Origin: Litomosoides sigmodontis
Lineage: Eukaryota; Nematoda; Chromadorea; Rhabditida; Onchocercidae
Length of the DNA stretch: 64,000 nt
Assembly: GCA_963070105.1 (NCBI GenBank)
Contig: OY718808.1
Coordinates: forward strand, 7,045,738-7,109,737
Reading direction: 5' to 3'
In this document: positions 50,700-63,213 of the stretch, piece after piece
Position numbering within the stretch: the stretch's first letter is position 1
Layout of the letters: each line of letters starts with the position of its first letter
Translations under genes and position numbers: made by a program
Notes under the pieces: generated by a model
Database searches by the model: none
The model's input: the letters and a program-made list of their open reading frames with translations, nothing else
Told to the model about the DNA's origin: nothing

Positions 50700-51772
50700 G
50701 ATCTGTGCAGCGACATTTCAACAGTTAAACTTTAGACTGATGAAAATAAAAAAGCTAATAAGGGAGGGCTATTTTGAAGAAATGATAATGATGTAAGGTA
50801 TCAAATAAAAAAGTTAAGCAAATATTTGCAATGATTTAGATGAAGAAAAGGAAGAAAACACTAAATTTTTTAAATTAAAAAGTAAAATACAAAATTCACT
50901 CATTTGACAAATGCGTGAATAGTTTCCATGCGTGAATGGTTAAGTCAAATTATTACGCTTTATATATGACGGCAAATTGTTGACGAAATGCTGTAACTAT
51001 AAATGGAACCTGTTTCCACTTCACATTAAGTTGTAATTTAACAAAGTGCCATGGTAGAGGCCTGTCTAATTTCCAATAATTCACTTCAATAATTTACTCC
51101 AATAATTTACTTACAATCATTAAACTAAAATATTTAGTAATTTTCTAAGATTCCGTATGTATTTATGAAATGTCCCTAGCTCCAAATTATTTTACTCTAC
51201 TAGCTTGTAAACTTTCACATTTGTCAAATTTAAAAAATCAAAAAAAAATTACTGCTTCTTTCTGTTAGACTAATTGGAGTAATTGACAATAACGAAACAA
51301 TGAAGTATGAAATTTAATTACAAAAAGATGCAAATCAGTGCAACTGTATTCGGAAAGTATAAACATAAGAAAAACGCAACTGCCATATATCGCTACGCCT
51401 CTGTTGCAACGCAAAAATAGCACCGAAAATCCATAATTTATTTCCATAATTTTCAAAATTATGGAAAATCCATAATTTTTTTTTCAACGAATTACCGATT
51501 TTTTCATACCATAAGTGCACAAATGATGAGAAAAATAACAGAAAAGACAACTGAAAGTGCTATGTTTTAATTTTCACCGAACACAATAAGTTTTTTTTGC
51601 TTTTAAAGAAGCAATTATAAGCGTTAAAAATTATGATCGAAAAGTTTTGCAAGACAAATACGAAATTAATCGAAATGAAAATTACAGACAGTTTCTTCAC
51701 AGCTTTCCTCATTAATTGAGAGATACCTTCAGAAGCATTATGAATATGATCAGTGGCCGTAGACACGGTCAT
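47043..51772 (-). CDS. Unrecognised multi-exon protein, 3' end unresolved
   Basis: Exons are 51686..51772 (ATG at 51770-51772), 48520..48582, 48259..48398, 47378..47594 and 47043..47138, all in consistent phase, giving about 200 residues. The start reads MTVSTATDHIHNASEGISQL. The middle is rich in beta-strand-like segments (RFVIKILPSD, FTPIQFVIKAKKGSRKTAY, QGIVVKTVLGKTVMQIRLP, QKFVILKLGEPFLNIV). The next acceptor at 46199 gives TGG TGA in phase. In another phase it opens a 37-residue frame with ERAAMLGASILFLIVTV, a hydrophobic end reminiscent of the C-terminus of scramblase/tubby-like domains. Either the protein ends there or an exon between 46200 and 47042 was missed. No family was recognised. 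The first intron is about 3.1 kb and holds the GT-repeat cluster. Confidence 0.5.
49435..49523. repeat. (AC)n microsatellite with two GC interruptions
   Basis: About 43 AC units are interrupted by single CG-containing steps near 49499 and at the right end. It lies in the long first intron of the unrecognised gene. Confidence 0.95.
50344..50408. repeat. (GT)n microsatellite
   Basis: About 31 GT units, about 800 bp from the (AC)n run and in the same intron. Confidence 0.95.
50660..50697. repeat. (GT)n microsatellite, third in cluster
   Basis: About 17 GT units, preceded at 50631-50649 by an ACAC-rich stretch. That makes a potential short inverted pair. Confidence 0.9.
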
Positions 51773-54656
51773 TTAGTGAAACGTCGGCATGCTCTGATTG
51801 AGTTGGAAGAGACAAATTAGCATATGTTTAGCTTATTCAATTGTTAACATCGTTAGTCTTCGTCATATATCAAATTTCTATTGCATATTTCACTTTTTTT
51901 ATGGGCTATCGTTCGCGTAACTTCGCATTAAACATTTTTGACAATTTTAGTGCCTATTTTTTTCCAGCATATTACTTTTCTTCTTTCCACTTTCATTAAT
52001 CGTTTTTCACTTCTTCGTTGATTGTTTAGACTGCTTTTCGATCTCTTTTGGAAGCAAAAAATTCAATGGTCGTGACGACCCTAAATTTATGCTTTTGCAT
52101 TAATAGCTACTTATTGAGATGACAAAGATTGCACTAATAAATGATTGTTCTACCGTACCGCAATAAAGAAGGACAGTTTGGAATAAAAGAATTGAAACTA
52201 TGTAATATTTATTAGAAAGGAGGAAAGTTATACTTAATACGACGTTACAATTATTTTTTTTAAAAAAAGAAAAAACAAGGAAAAATGCTGCCACAAAAAA
52301 GTAATACGCAGCTATTTCATATGATTGGTATTAAAAGATAGGTGATTGGGGTACGGTTTACGAGTATATTTTAATCTCGAATTCATATTTGATGCATAAG
52401 AATTAAAACGAAGGCAAACAACTTTTATCCTCAGCAACAAAAACCAAAGATGACAACAGTCCGTCACTCATTCGTTACGTCTCGGCAAAGTGTGGAAGTA
52501 TGTATGTAACGAGGAGTTTTATTTGTTCAACGTGGAAAGCTTCATTCAAAAAAGAGTCTTGAAACTGACATGCTTCAGGACCAGAAACAAATGATTTTTA
52601 AATAGGAAATTACAATCAAGGCTGTAATACAAACAAAAATCAACCAGAGATAATCAATGAATTTTCAGCTTGCACAACATACTAACGTTTAAATAACGAA
52701 AACTGAAAGCTTTGAAAATTTTGCCCCGTTTAATAATAATGTATGAAAATTCATGCTGCATAACAATACTCGGTATTTTGATCGGTACGATTAACATCGA
52801 ACAGTTTCATTTTCCATCATGCTTCTGCTTTTCTTGTCCCTTAAGAAAATTTAGAAAAAGTGGTTGAAAAGGAAAATGAAAAGGGAATTTTAACGAGTTA
52901 AGCGGCGATTATATTCATACACCGTTAATGTGTGAAGTCAAAATTGTCGCCAACTTCAATCTCATATTACTTCGAATTAGCACGCAGGACTTCAAATATT
53001 GCGGTTGAAACTTTTTTGCATACCAACAATCTTCCTGGTTAGTCGTGCTGTTTACTCCCCCCTTCCAGAATGTGTTCAGTGAGTTTTTTTCTCTTTTCCA
53101 TTTGTTATCGCACTTGATTTTACAAGTGTGAAATGAAATGTTTCATCCGTTTTTCCGTTCAAAGAAAAAAGAACCAACAGTAAACTTCAGTCATTAAAAT
53201 ACGGTGAAAAAAGCCACATACGTTGATTATAATTAAATATCAAGCACATTAAAAGAATTTCATGTAATCTATAGGTTCAGTTGTCCATAACCAACAACCT
53301 TAATTCGTGTCCATGTAAAATGAGACTTTCTTTACAAAGCCTTAGACAAATTTGCTAAACTCTATATGAATTTTGTATTTGCAAACCGCAACATATAAAG
53401 TCCATAAAGTAACATCCTTTTACAATATAAGAAATGACAAAACATGATCATAACAGAATTGATATCGCTAGTGGGATTGGGTAACTTATAAAATCCCCTG
53501 AAATTTCAACTCAAATCAATCCCAGTTTTCATTTCCACAGACTAATTCGTTGTAACCAAAGTATTCAATAATAGAATTAATTGGAATACATCACAGAGAC
53601 CTACGAAGCTAGGACAACAGGAAACCAAGCCAATTCCCGGCGCCAACTGATGAATGAAAAACATTTGTTTTTGTATACCTTCGTATTATATGTGGCGAAA
53701 CCGAAGTTTACCCGTCAAAATTCGTTGTATGATTTTTAATTTGATGTAGCATTGTTGCGAAATAAGCTGGTATTGCTGTTCTGGTAGTAACGGGTAGTGC
53801 CAACCCAGCTTATACTTTGCTAACGTCGAGAAATTACGCTTGTACTTCGAAAACGATGTTGTGAAAAAGTAAACAATTGTGGGGGTTAAATTTCGCTATC
53901 TGTGTTGATCCACAAATTATAATTTCTGAAGGTTTATTGAGAATTTTAGCTTCAATAACAACAAAAGAGTAAGCAAAGGAATAGTATTTGTGGGTGAATG
54001 AAATCGAGCGGTTGAGGAAAAGCGTCATGTAATTGTACAGTGCTTGAAGAAGAAGAAAAAACTCTTTCTTCCCTTCAGATCCTGGGGGAATATGTGTAGT
54101 TGTGAGTGGGAATGGCTTAATTACTGATAATGAGTTATTTGGAGTTTGATATGATTTCATTGAAAGAAAGATTTTCAACACTGTGAGTTAAAAGTCTTTT
54201 AGAGTAAAGGATAAGAATGGAGCTTAAGGTAAGCATATCGAAGATCGTATGAAGTTATTGCTTTGTTAGCAGTACGAGAAACTTACAAAAAGGCTAATTG
54301 CTTTGTATCACCGACTACAGAAAAATGATTTGAAGCTATGATAGAAAATAATTTTGCCGACTGCGGTGCATAAGTTATGTTGATGTAAACGATCTCTTGC
54401 TGATTAGATATCGAAATTCTGGCAGCTATAATTTGTGCTGTATTTATCTCGGCTTTTCTCATCCACACAATGGTAGCGATAACAATTCCTATTCGTGCTT
54501 GAATCCTGTGGACATACAGAGTTGTGTTTTCATTCTAACGAAGTTATGAATTTATGTGTGATTCTTGTTTGTTTCATTAATTCGTGCTTTTTGTAAATGG
54601 TGATAATAGTGATAGTAAGTAATTGCGTTTTATGTGACATGTTTGTTGCAGGTATA
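51773..54656. other. Gap between the unrecognised gene and the SAP30BP gene
   Basis: Both flanking genes are transcribed away from this AT-rich gap, so it probably holds both promoters. A minus frame at 53834-54181 is open for 115 codons but shows no motif or splice structure. Nothing else was recognised. Confidence 0.45.
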
Positions 54657-57242
54657 ATGAATCAATTAGCAGAATATTACAGCGATGATGAATCACCATT
54701 AGGAAGAAGTTCCGGGGAAGAACGGGGTCCGAATAACAGCGATAAAGATGGTAGCTTTCAAATATTGAAAATACAGATTTATTTGCATGCTTCAAATTAT
54801 TTTTATTTTTCATCATTTTTCTAATTACTAGATTGAAGTCTGACGTTTGTGAAATCTCCGAATTTCTTATTCAACAGGCAGGTTTTTTCCTACATTTGCC
54901 TGTCAATTCCGAATCCTTAATTAGTGAGGAGTATGTTACCTTTAATACATAACTTTAGTATATTTTTTATACATTCGCCTTAGATCCTTATTTTGTTGTT
55001 ATTCGTAGATGACAGAAAGCCTTTTTTGAGCAGTTTGCAAATACAAAAAATAGAGCAAAGAGGCTTTTTTGCATGTAATATGAATGAGTTACTTGTTTTT
55101 TTTTTTGGTTACACTGTTTACCATGGGAGGATATTACGAAAATGTTTCCTGAATACGATTGGAGGAACAGGAGAAAGAACTTTTTGAAAAAAATGATGTC
55201 ATAACGATAATTTCTCAACTGTTCGATTATATTGAGTTTGAAAACATTATGAAAAAAACCTTTCAAAGGGGAAAAACTGTAATGCCTAAGCAAATAATTG
55301 TTCTTTGGTCTTCGGATGTCAGACGCTTTTCCTTTTAAGCTAAATAACTTTAAAATTTCAGACCAAATGTCAAGCGAAGTAACCAAAGAGATTTCAAGGA
55401 AAGAGGAACGGCGAAATTCGGAACACTGGACAGGTAGGGGGTGTATATTTACAGAGGAAGGAATGAATAATTAAAACATTTATTTTTGCGTAAATCTCTA
55501 TCAGTATTTCAAGATGAGGAAAGTCGCAACAGAAGCCAATGCACATTCGTGCGGTTTATTTTTATCCCATTAAACGTTACTATGTGGCCAAAAATTTTGA
55601 AATATAACTGTGAAATATACTTGAAGAAAATTAATTTAAGAATCATTTTGCCATTTTCGTGATCCACATGGACTAGTCGTTATTTTAATGCTCGGTTTCC
55701 GTAATTCGGTTACTATTACTTCTCTTCAGATGAATCAGCAAATGAAAGTTCGTCATCGAACACTGATTCGAGTGTCGGATCTGGAAGTAGGAAGAGCGGA
55801 AAGGTTAATTTATCACATCCACCTCCATCTAAAAAAGCACTGATCTTACCTGCAGAAGGTTTAGTGCAAAGCAATTTTGGTGCAGGGTCACACAATCAAA
55901 ATCGATCCTTTGCTTCTAAAAGTGTGCTTTATATTACACAAAGTCAAACTTCACTGGTTTCGTATGGCGAACAGGAAGATGAGGAGGATCAGTTCGCGAA
56001 AGGTTTGCATACTGATAAAATCATTGTTCAAAAAAAAGTGCTGGATATTAATCATAAACTTTACGAGTTATTAGACCTTATGTCTCACTTGCTAAAAATC
56101 ATGGAGCTAAATTTGGTACTTGGACAAAAAATTAAGCGAGAAGTATCTCACTTATTTTTTCGGGTTTCCTATAAAAGCTTGTCTACCTTATTAGTGCGCA
56201 GTTTAAATGGGATAGTATTTTTCTTTCCACCGTTATATTATTGTGTTATAAGTGAATACATTAAGCAGTTTAGCTGATCGAAAAGCAGTTGCAAATAAAC
56301 AGATAGAAGAGAAAGGGAGTTCGGAATCAACAAATCGAGAACCGAAGCCACCACCTGGCCATGAAGATAGTCGTTCACCGGATGAAATTGCTGTAGATAG
56401 TGCGGTCGAGGAAGGTTTACGGGAATTGGTAAGCACGCTTATCCAGTACTCGTGTAAATCATATCCTGCTGTGCATGTGAGCAGAGAAAAATAGATGCAA
56501 ATGAATGTTAGGAGTTTTCATATAGTGGGATTTTCATATAGTAAGGCACCGTATTGCAAAATCTAGGTAAACATTTTTTATAAATTTTATAGGAAAGGCA
56601 ACACATCGACCAAAGTCTTGATAATTTAACTCCAAAATCAGCAGAAGGAAATGCTAGCCCGCAGATTCATGATGAGCCTATGGAAATCCGATTACCACCA
56701 TCACCGACTACAAAATGTTCTACAGAGCTTGAGGTACGGAATTGATTGTTGCGTTAGATTTCAAACGGAGCGTGAAACTAGGCATTTTACAGGCAAGATT
56801 TCGAGGATTTTTCGAGAAAAAGGCACAAGGGGCTGATTTGAATGCCCTGATACAAAAAAGGCGCGATTTCAAAAATCCATCAATGTACGAGAAGTTGATC
56901 GAGAAATTCGAAGTGGATGAACTGGGTTCAAATTTCGCTCCATCAGTTTTTGATCCACATGGTTTCACGAAGGATTGCTTCTATGATCAAATTTGTAAGT
57001 CCTTTGTTTTCCCTAAATTGAAAGAAGCCATATAAATAGACTTTAGTGCATAAGAGGAAACTTGTCGACCTGAAGAATTTGCAGTGCGAAATTGGATTCA
57101 TTATTTCTTTTCAGCAATACTCCAAAAAGAAGCTATGGAAAAATATAATGCAACTGTTGAAAAGAAAGCAATAAGCGGAACTATATCTGCTAAAGGAGCT
57201 GAAGCTAAACGGAAATCACGTTTCGAAGGTGTCAAAAAGTGA
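54657..57242 (+). CDS. sap30bp: SAP30-binding protein (HCNGP) homologue
   Basis: SAP30BP is a nuclear cofactor linked to HDAC/SAP30 repression and to pre-mRNA splicing. Exons are 54657..54750, 55362..55433, 55730..56002, 56253..56428, 56593..56733, 56793..56994 and 57115..57242, giving 361 residues with consistent phases. The start (MNQLAEYYSDDESP) is acidic and serine-rich. Residues ~55-150 are low-complexity Ser/Asp, with LVSYGEQEDEEDQF near 140. The HCNGP core lies at ~235-330: IRLPPSPTTKCSTEL, then FFEKKAQGADLNALIQKRRD, FKNPSMYEKLIEKFEVDELG and FDPHGF. The tail is basic (RKSRFEGVKK). The order and spacing of the core match the family. The GTATA-ATG start directly follows a TTGCAG acceptor, so trans-splicing or a 5' UTR exon is likely. 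Confidence 0.88.
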
Positions 57243-57616
57243 TTAAGTTATCTGTCAGTTGGTATTGAACTGTAGCAATTCTATAACAATGTTATCGTCT
57301 TGTTCGTATAATGACAGATCAAATGGTAAGACTTGCGAATATTCAAAAATATACACATCTTCATTGAAGCAGGATAGATTTATCTCTATGCTGTAATTTC
57401 AGCAACGATCTATCTGTAAAATTCAGGCTAAATCTTCCACTCGTGAAAATTATCGAGCTTTAAGGCATGAAATGGAAGGTGGCTTAAAACGACTGTTGAT
57501 TATTTTAAAGTTACCGTAAATAGTCGATTTAAATCAGGTACAGAAATTTTACTAAAGTTGTTTTATTTTGTACAGTTCGTTGAAACAAGCTTTTCATGAC
57601 CAATGTAAGTAAAAAT
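57243..57616. other. Short convergent gap
   Basis: About 370 bp lies between the SAP30BP and LSm-like stop codons of two convergent genes. It is AT-rich and presumably 3' UTR sequence. Confidence 0.5.
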
Positions 57617-58047
57617 TTATCCCTCGTCCGTTGTCCCATGCACTAAATTTATTGATCGTATATGCTTTCCATTTGCCATAACAAGGCCGACGGTCCGGGA
57701 TTGTAGCTCATTTTTCCATTGTTCCTGAAAAATTAATTGAAGCCTGGATTTTATAATGCCGGCAATCTGAACATGCAAGCTTTCTACAACCTACCACTAG
57801 ATTCGTAAAAAATGCTGGGACTCACAAGCAATCAATCTATTATTCAACACGACGCAAGGAATCCATTAGCTGCTGAGAATAAAAAATCTTAATTATAAGA
57901 AATAATCACCTTACAACCGCTGAGAATTATATTTGGTGCATTATCAGTACAAACAAATTTTCCTTCGATGGTACGCCCATCAGTTAATTCAAGCCGCAAA
58001 ATCTTCCCAAGCCACCGACGCACCCCCAAGTCTTCTCGATCCAGCAT
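57617..58047 (-). CDS. naa38: LSm-domain protein, NAA38 (NatC auxiliary subunit)-like
   Basis: NAA38/LSMD1 is the small Sm-like auxiliary subunit of the NatC N-terminal acetyltransferase. Exons are 57617..57724 and 57910..58047, giving 81 residues. The Sm1 part has LGKILRLELTDGRTIEGKF, then CTDNAPNIILSGCK. The second exon has the Sm2 strand pair TVGLVMANGKHIRSINL. The pattern LTDGRTIxGxFxCTD with NIIL is typical of NAA38 rather than the spliceosomal LSm proteins. The start ATG lies five bases into an exon that follows a TTTCTAG acceptor, so it may be a spliced-leader site or an internal exon. The protein is shorter than the human 125-residue form, mainly at the N-terminus. Confidence 0.72.
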
Positions 58048-58052
58048 ATATT

Positions 58053-59642
58053 CTAGAAACAATCATCACATAAAAATGCGCTGTAAAGAAGTCCCGAAAT
58101 ATTTGCAAAGGTACACATGAAGCGTTTGAAAATCGCTAACGCGAGATTGTAGGAACGTAGATGATTGATGCCTAGAGCACGTCGCGGACTTGTGACCGAC
58201 CGCCCGAGTACGAAAAACAAACACGTTTCCGAACTCAAAAATCAATTCAGAAAAGAAGCATTCGTCTCCAACTATTCGTTTGAACTGTTTTTCAATTATA
58301 TAGCTTCACAGTTTAGTGAAAGTATTGTATTATCGAACTGCTAACGCACCAAACATCTTCACTTATCGGTCATGAATTCATTTATTTTACCTTGATATAA
58401 TATACATGTAAACAAACAATACATAATGCTTAAAGCTTTTTGGTTAAAGCCATTACCGGCCTCACGAAAAACGCACATATATAATTATAAATGAACAGCG
58501 AGGACAGGAAAATGTTTATCGTTTGATAATTTAAATAATCATTGAGCATATAGAATGAATTTTTTTGTTTCAGAACCAAAAAACAATAATATCCAGATAA
58601 AATGCTCAAGAAAAACACAAAAAAGAAGGGAACGTTTTCATTTATATTTGAAAGTTCTTAAATCATCAATAGATAAACAATACCGATTCATAATAGCCAA
58701 CTCACGGATGAAACGTATATTGGCTTCCACCTTGACTCACATAAACTTGTGAAAAAAATCAATAAACGGATAAATGGAAAACGTGGTTTTCCTAGTAGTC
58801 TTAGACCACTATTTAAGAATCAAAATGATTTCTTTACAGAAATTTTTGCAAAAAAAAAAACAGAAAGCAAAACAAGACAGTAGAGAGAATGCATTTTAAA
58901 AGCTCCTAATGCACTGTGCCTAAAAGTTTCTAGATAAACCATAAAACATAAAAACTGCTCTGATTTCGAATGTCACGTAGGAATGGGAGAATATTGGCCG
59001 GAATCAGGTAACAAACAACTAATAACAAGTAGTAATGGATGATAACGTGAAAAAAATATTCATAACATATGATGCAATGAAATTAAAAAACGTTTTTGCG
59101 TTCATACTACATTGTAATTTCTAACAAACAGTATAATTGTGAAGAGACATCAATATCAAAAGATTAATACATAAACAAAATCAGCTGAAAGTCAGAGTTT
59201 GCAAAATACTCCCAAAAATGACAAGATGACCGCAAAACGTAAAACTTCAATCTTTCCAATTTGTAGACAGAACGAAAATTATTGACGAAGAATTTCTGAG
59301 ACTCCGATTCCAAAAATATGAAAACAAGAACGTTTTCTCCCTAATTTTTGTCCATGCACTCATACTGTGATAAGACTATGATTGAACAATAAAACATAGG
59401 CAGTAGCTCTTACATAAGAACAAACGCAAAGTTGCAATAAGTTACTTGTAAATTAAAGCATAAGTAATAGCACTTGGTAGTTTAGTTGGATGTTAAAACA
59501 AAAGCTCAATTTGCACATTAAAGAAAAAGTAATACGATACATACGCAATTTATTTACATGCTAAAAACAGAGGCAACTATTTTTTTCGATAATAAATTCA
59601 TAATAAAAAGAAAAAACACAGAGTTAAGACGCTAATGTGAAA
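58053..59642. other. Gap between LSm-like and cyclin genes
   Basis: AT-rich sequence holding the promoter of the leftward LSm-like gene and the 3' flank of the cyclin gene. Short frames are present but none shows a motif. No RNA gene was recognised. Confidence 0.45.
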
Positions 59643-62600
59643 TCAACGAATTTTAGTTACAAGAGATGTCAAGTATGCAATATGTTTATTGCTGAAAACC
59701 ATTCGTCTTTGGACGCATATTCGCTTGTAGAGAGCACTATAACTTTTTTCATTTCTAATCAGTTCCAATATTGCTGACGCAAAAATAGGTGCTAATCGTT
59801 CCGCTTCTGCTTTCGATACTCTGAAATAAAACATGCTTCTTTTTCGTTAACTTACATCCAGTTCATCAATTCTCAAAGTATCCCTTCCAAACCAACGTCT
59901 TACTAACAGAAGAATGAAGAATCGCAGAAAGAACTAGTTGCACAAACAACTATCCTTTTCAAAAAATAAACTGAAAACTATTTTGGCACTATACTAGTAA
60001 CCAATTCACATACCTTGCCAAACGATGCAGCTTATCAGGAAATTCGACTCCCTCCAATGTCGCCGAAATGAATACAGCAATAGCAGCGATAACTGACGGT
60101 TTCAGGCAACACGTGTTATAGTCGTATGATGCTATTTCACTAATAGCCTTAGCCAATATATGAACACTAAGATCGTAATGTTCAGTGAGGCGACGGATGA
60201 ACTGAATAGCACGAGGATATCTCAAATCGAAGTTTAAAAGATGTAACACCTGAAACGAAATTTGCAAACAAGATTTATAACAGAAATAGGAAAATATCCA
60301 CGTACTTCGATGATTTAAAATTAGTACAAAAACGTTATATACTGAAACGAACCAACACTTTAAAGGCTTATGCATATAAGAAATAAAATAGCTATGGGAT
60401 ACGATTAATTTCTGGAAATTGAAAATATTAACAAGGAAATATGTGACCGAACTATCGATAAATCATATTAAAAGTAAATAAAGATATGTAGTGAAAGGCA
60501 AAGTGTGCAAATATATGAAGTGCACCAGTTAATCAGAAGGCAATTCTTACTTAGGCAGGAGAACAAATCACAAAAACACAACCTCGAGTAATGAAAGCGA
60601 TGAATTAAGAATGATAAAAACAATATTTTGAGCTACTCTCAAGAGATTCCCGCATTTGCTACACAGAGCTAACTAATCATTAAGCAACGCAATGAACTCA
60701 AGGCTAGTCTTTCACACGCAGATTGGTTACTACTTGAAAAAGGAGTCGGTGACATAAAAATAGCTTACATTAATTTCTGCCAGCACGATCTCTTGTTTTG
60801 TATTGCCACAAGAGTTGAGATATTCAGATATTTCTGGAGGATAAATTTCCTCATACTTGGCTGCTACAACAGCACAACCCAATGAAATTAACTGCATGTC
60901 TTTCTGGAAGGATCAAAACTTTAAAAAAGGGAAAAGAAAAGCAATAATAACGTAAATGATTGATGGATGAACACGCAGCTAATATTTTTTAAACAAATCA
61001 AACAAGTAAAAAAAAAATCCATCAAATACATCGGAAAAGTCCGAAATTCCCTCAACATACACCCTAAATTTTTTCATAACACTAAACTAACGCTACTGTT
61101 TCCAGTTTGTCTTACGGGCTCCCATCTACACTTTGAATTTCGTTTCTCCTTTTTAGTGAATAAAGCTTTATGGAACCTTTTCAAGTGTAAAGCGTCGTGC
61201 TAACAAACAACGATCCAAAAGGTTAACAGTTGTTAACTGCGTCTCTGGCAACAACTTGAAACCAATTTGTAAACGAGTAATCCAATCTATTGTGGTCATC
61301 CGATTTCTCGGTGTAATCTAAAAATTTAACACATCATCCTTAAAGATCAGCAAACGATAAACCTGCTTCACATACAACTTATGATACCTTAAATGCCACC
61401 AAACGCAAGTTTTCATTAGACTGTGGCTAGTTATTTCACCGACAGATAACTATTAGATCCAGTGGCTTCGTCAGTTTGCCAATTAAAAGCTAGTGCGTAG
61501 GGCATTTGCCATGTTTGCCGAAAACAAATTCTGCTCCAGGTGAAATTTTCATATCCAAGATTTTAAACGAAACCTTTGAAATAATATGAAAGACAACTGA
61601 TTTAAAACGGACCATTATACTTCAAAAACCAACGTACCCTCGATCCGTGCAAGAAATTGAATGGCACAACTCCTTTACTTTCGATATCAAACAGATAATC
61701 CCAATTGTCAGCTGCATACTGTTCGCAGTATACCACTACATTATTGTACGTGTCAGAAATGCTACGCTTCCCGTTATTAAATGGTAATGGTTTCAACAAT
61801 TTCTCAACTTTCCGATCTTGTTGTATGGAAGCAGCTTGCGTGACTATTTCGGTAGAAGTTGGCTGCACTTTGAAATACTGACCAGATGAATGCGCATCAG
61901 ATTTTAAAGTACGCCGGCTACGGAGATTCATGCCTGCATTCATTATGACTGGTGCGAGCTGCTCTAAGCCCTAAAAGTAACGAAGTGTAAATGAATGCAG
62001 TGCAATTCTAAGAAAATTCAGCAACAGATATTGAGGCGAACTTGAATCTGTGCTTTGACAAAAATGTTAGAAAAATTATCCAACAAAATACAAGACCGAC
62101 TATCAATGCTTCCTATCATTTTTTTTATTTGACAAACGACAAAAGCTGAATGTGATATTGGAAAGGCTGAATTATAGAAACCTTAAATTTGGCAAGACAA
62201 TATTCAATTTTTTACGCCTACATCATTCTAAAGCTAGCATCTTGGAGAGCGATGAAATGTATGAACAGTTAGCCGTATAAAATGTATTAATGAATTATTT
62301 GACAAAACAGGAAAAAAATAAATCGAAAAAAGGAATTTTCAACGGTTTTAATTAGCTTCAAATACGCTTCAATTTTGACGATTAAAATTTTAAAGAATAA
62401 AAAGATTCAATTTTAAAGATTTAACCTTATATGGCAAGGTAGTACCACATTCCGACTGATTTTTCTCCAATAATTTCATTCCTGCGTGTTTTGGTGATGC
62501 CGAAAACGATCGACGCAATTTACTGCCGAGTAACGAAACCTTACTTTCACCTACATCTTTGTCGGTTTTCTCTTCATTTGTCACAACATTCTTCATATCA

Positions 62601-63213
62601 GCTAATGCAGTCCTTCGTATTTGTATTCCTTCCATCGCATCCTTCCCGTTTTTTCCCAAAATTCCGCTTTCAATATTTTTAAAGCGCTAAAGACATTGAA
62701 GTTATCCTTTCATCATTTTTAACCACTTATATAACATTTTAATCTTTGCTTGGACCTCAAATGTCGTACTTGTTCTGAGAGAAAAAAATCAAGCTGGTGG
62801 TTGCAAAAGTAACAAGGCCAAAATCGTTTTTATGTTTTATTTTAAAACGAGCAACGAATCTGCTTTATCGATTTACACCATTTCTACTCAATGATAACTC
62901 AAAAAAAGGAAGTATGAAACTAAGAATACATAACCTATCATAACTAATACGTCGTACACTAACTCACAAAACACATAGTAAGATCAATTTATACACTAAA
63001 CGACAAAAAAATTCTTGGATCGTCCGCATAGGACTTATATTGCTATGCAGCAGTCTAAGCTCTGCTACAAACCAAAAATTTCATAACCTGTAGTGAGTTT
63101 TCATTTAGTTTTGTCTGAGATATTTCCATTCCACCATTTGCAGATGTTGATCTTCCCGATATTTTTGCAGAAATATTTTCATTTGCAGTGCTGTCCCGAC
63201 CGCGTCTGAACAT
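59643..63213 (-). CDS. cyb-3: Cyclin B3-like mitotic cyclin
   Basis: B-type cyclins activate CDK1 in mitosis; B3 forms act in chromosome segregation. Exons are 59643..59820, 60014..60249, 60769..60903, 61177..61317, 61638..61970, 62426..62686 and 63088..63213, giving 469 residues with consistent phases. A destruction-box-like RTALADMKN lies at ~67-75. The cyclin box begins ~210 with YLFDIESKG. It continues with ITPRNRMTTIDWITRLQIGF (~241-260), the MRAIL-type helix. KYEEIYPPEISEY (~303-315) forms the next conserved helix. NVLHLLNFDLRYP and RRLTEHYD mark the C-terminal cyclin fold. The IxPRNR form differs slightly from the usual TPRMR. Cyclin A and other B cyclins are less likely because of the B3-like box sequence, but subtype certainty is moderate. 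The start ATG lies six bases after a TTCAG acceptor. Confidence 0.85.

Noticed and set aside
53834..54181. 115-codon minus-strand frame
   Set aside because: It has no domain and no fitting splice junctions with the neighbouring gene.
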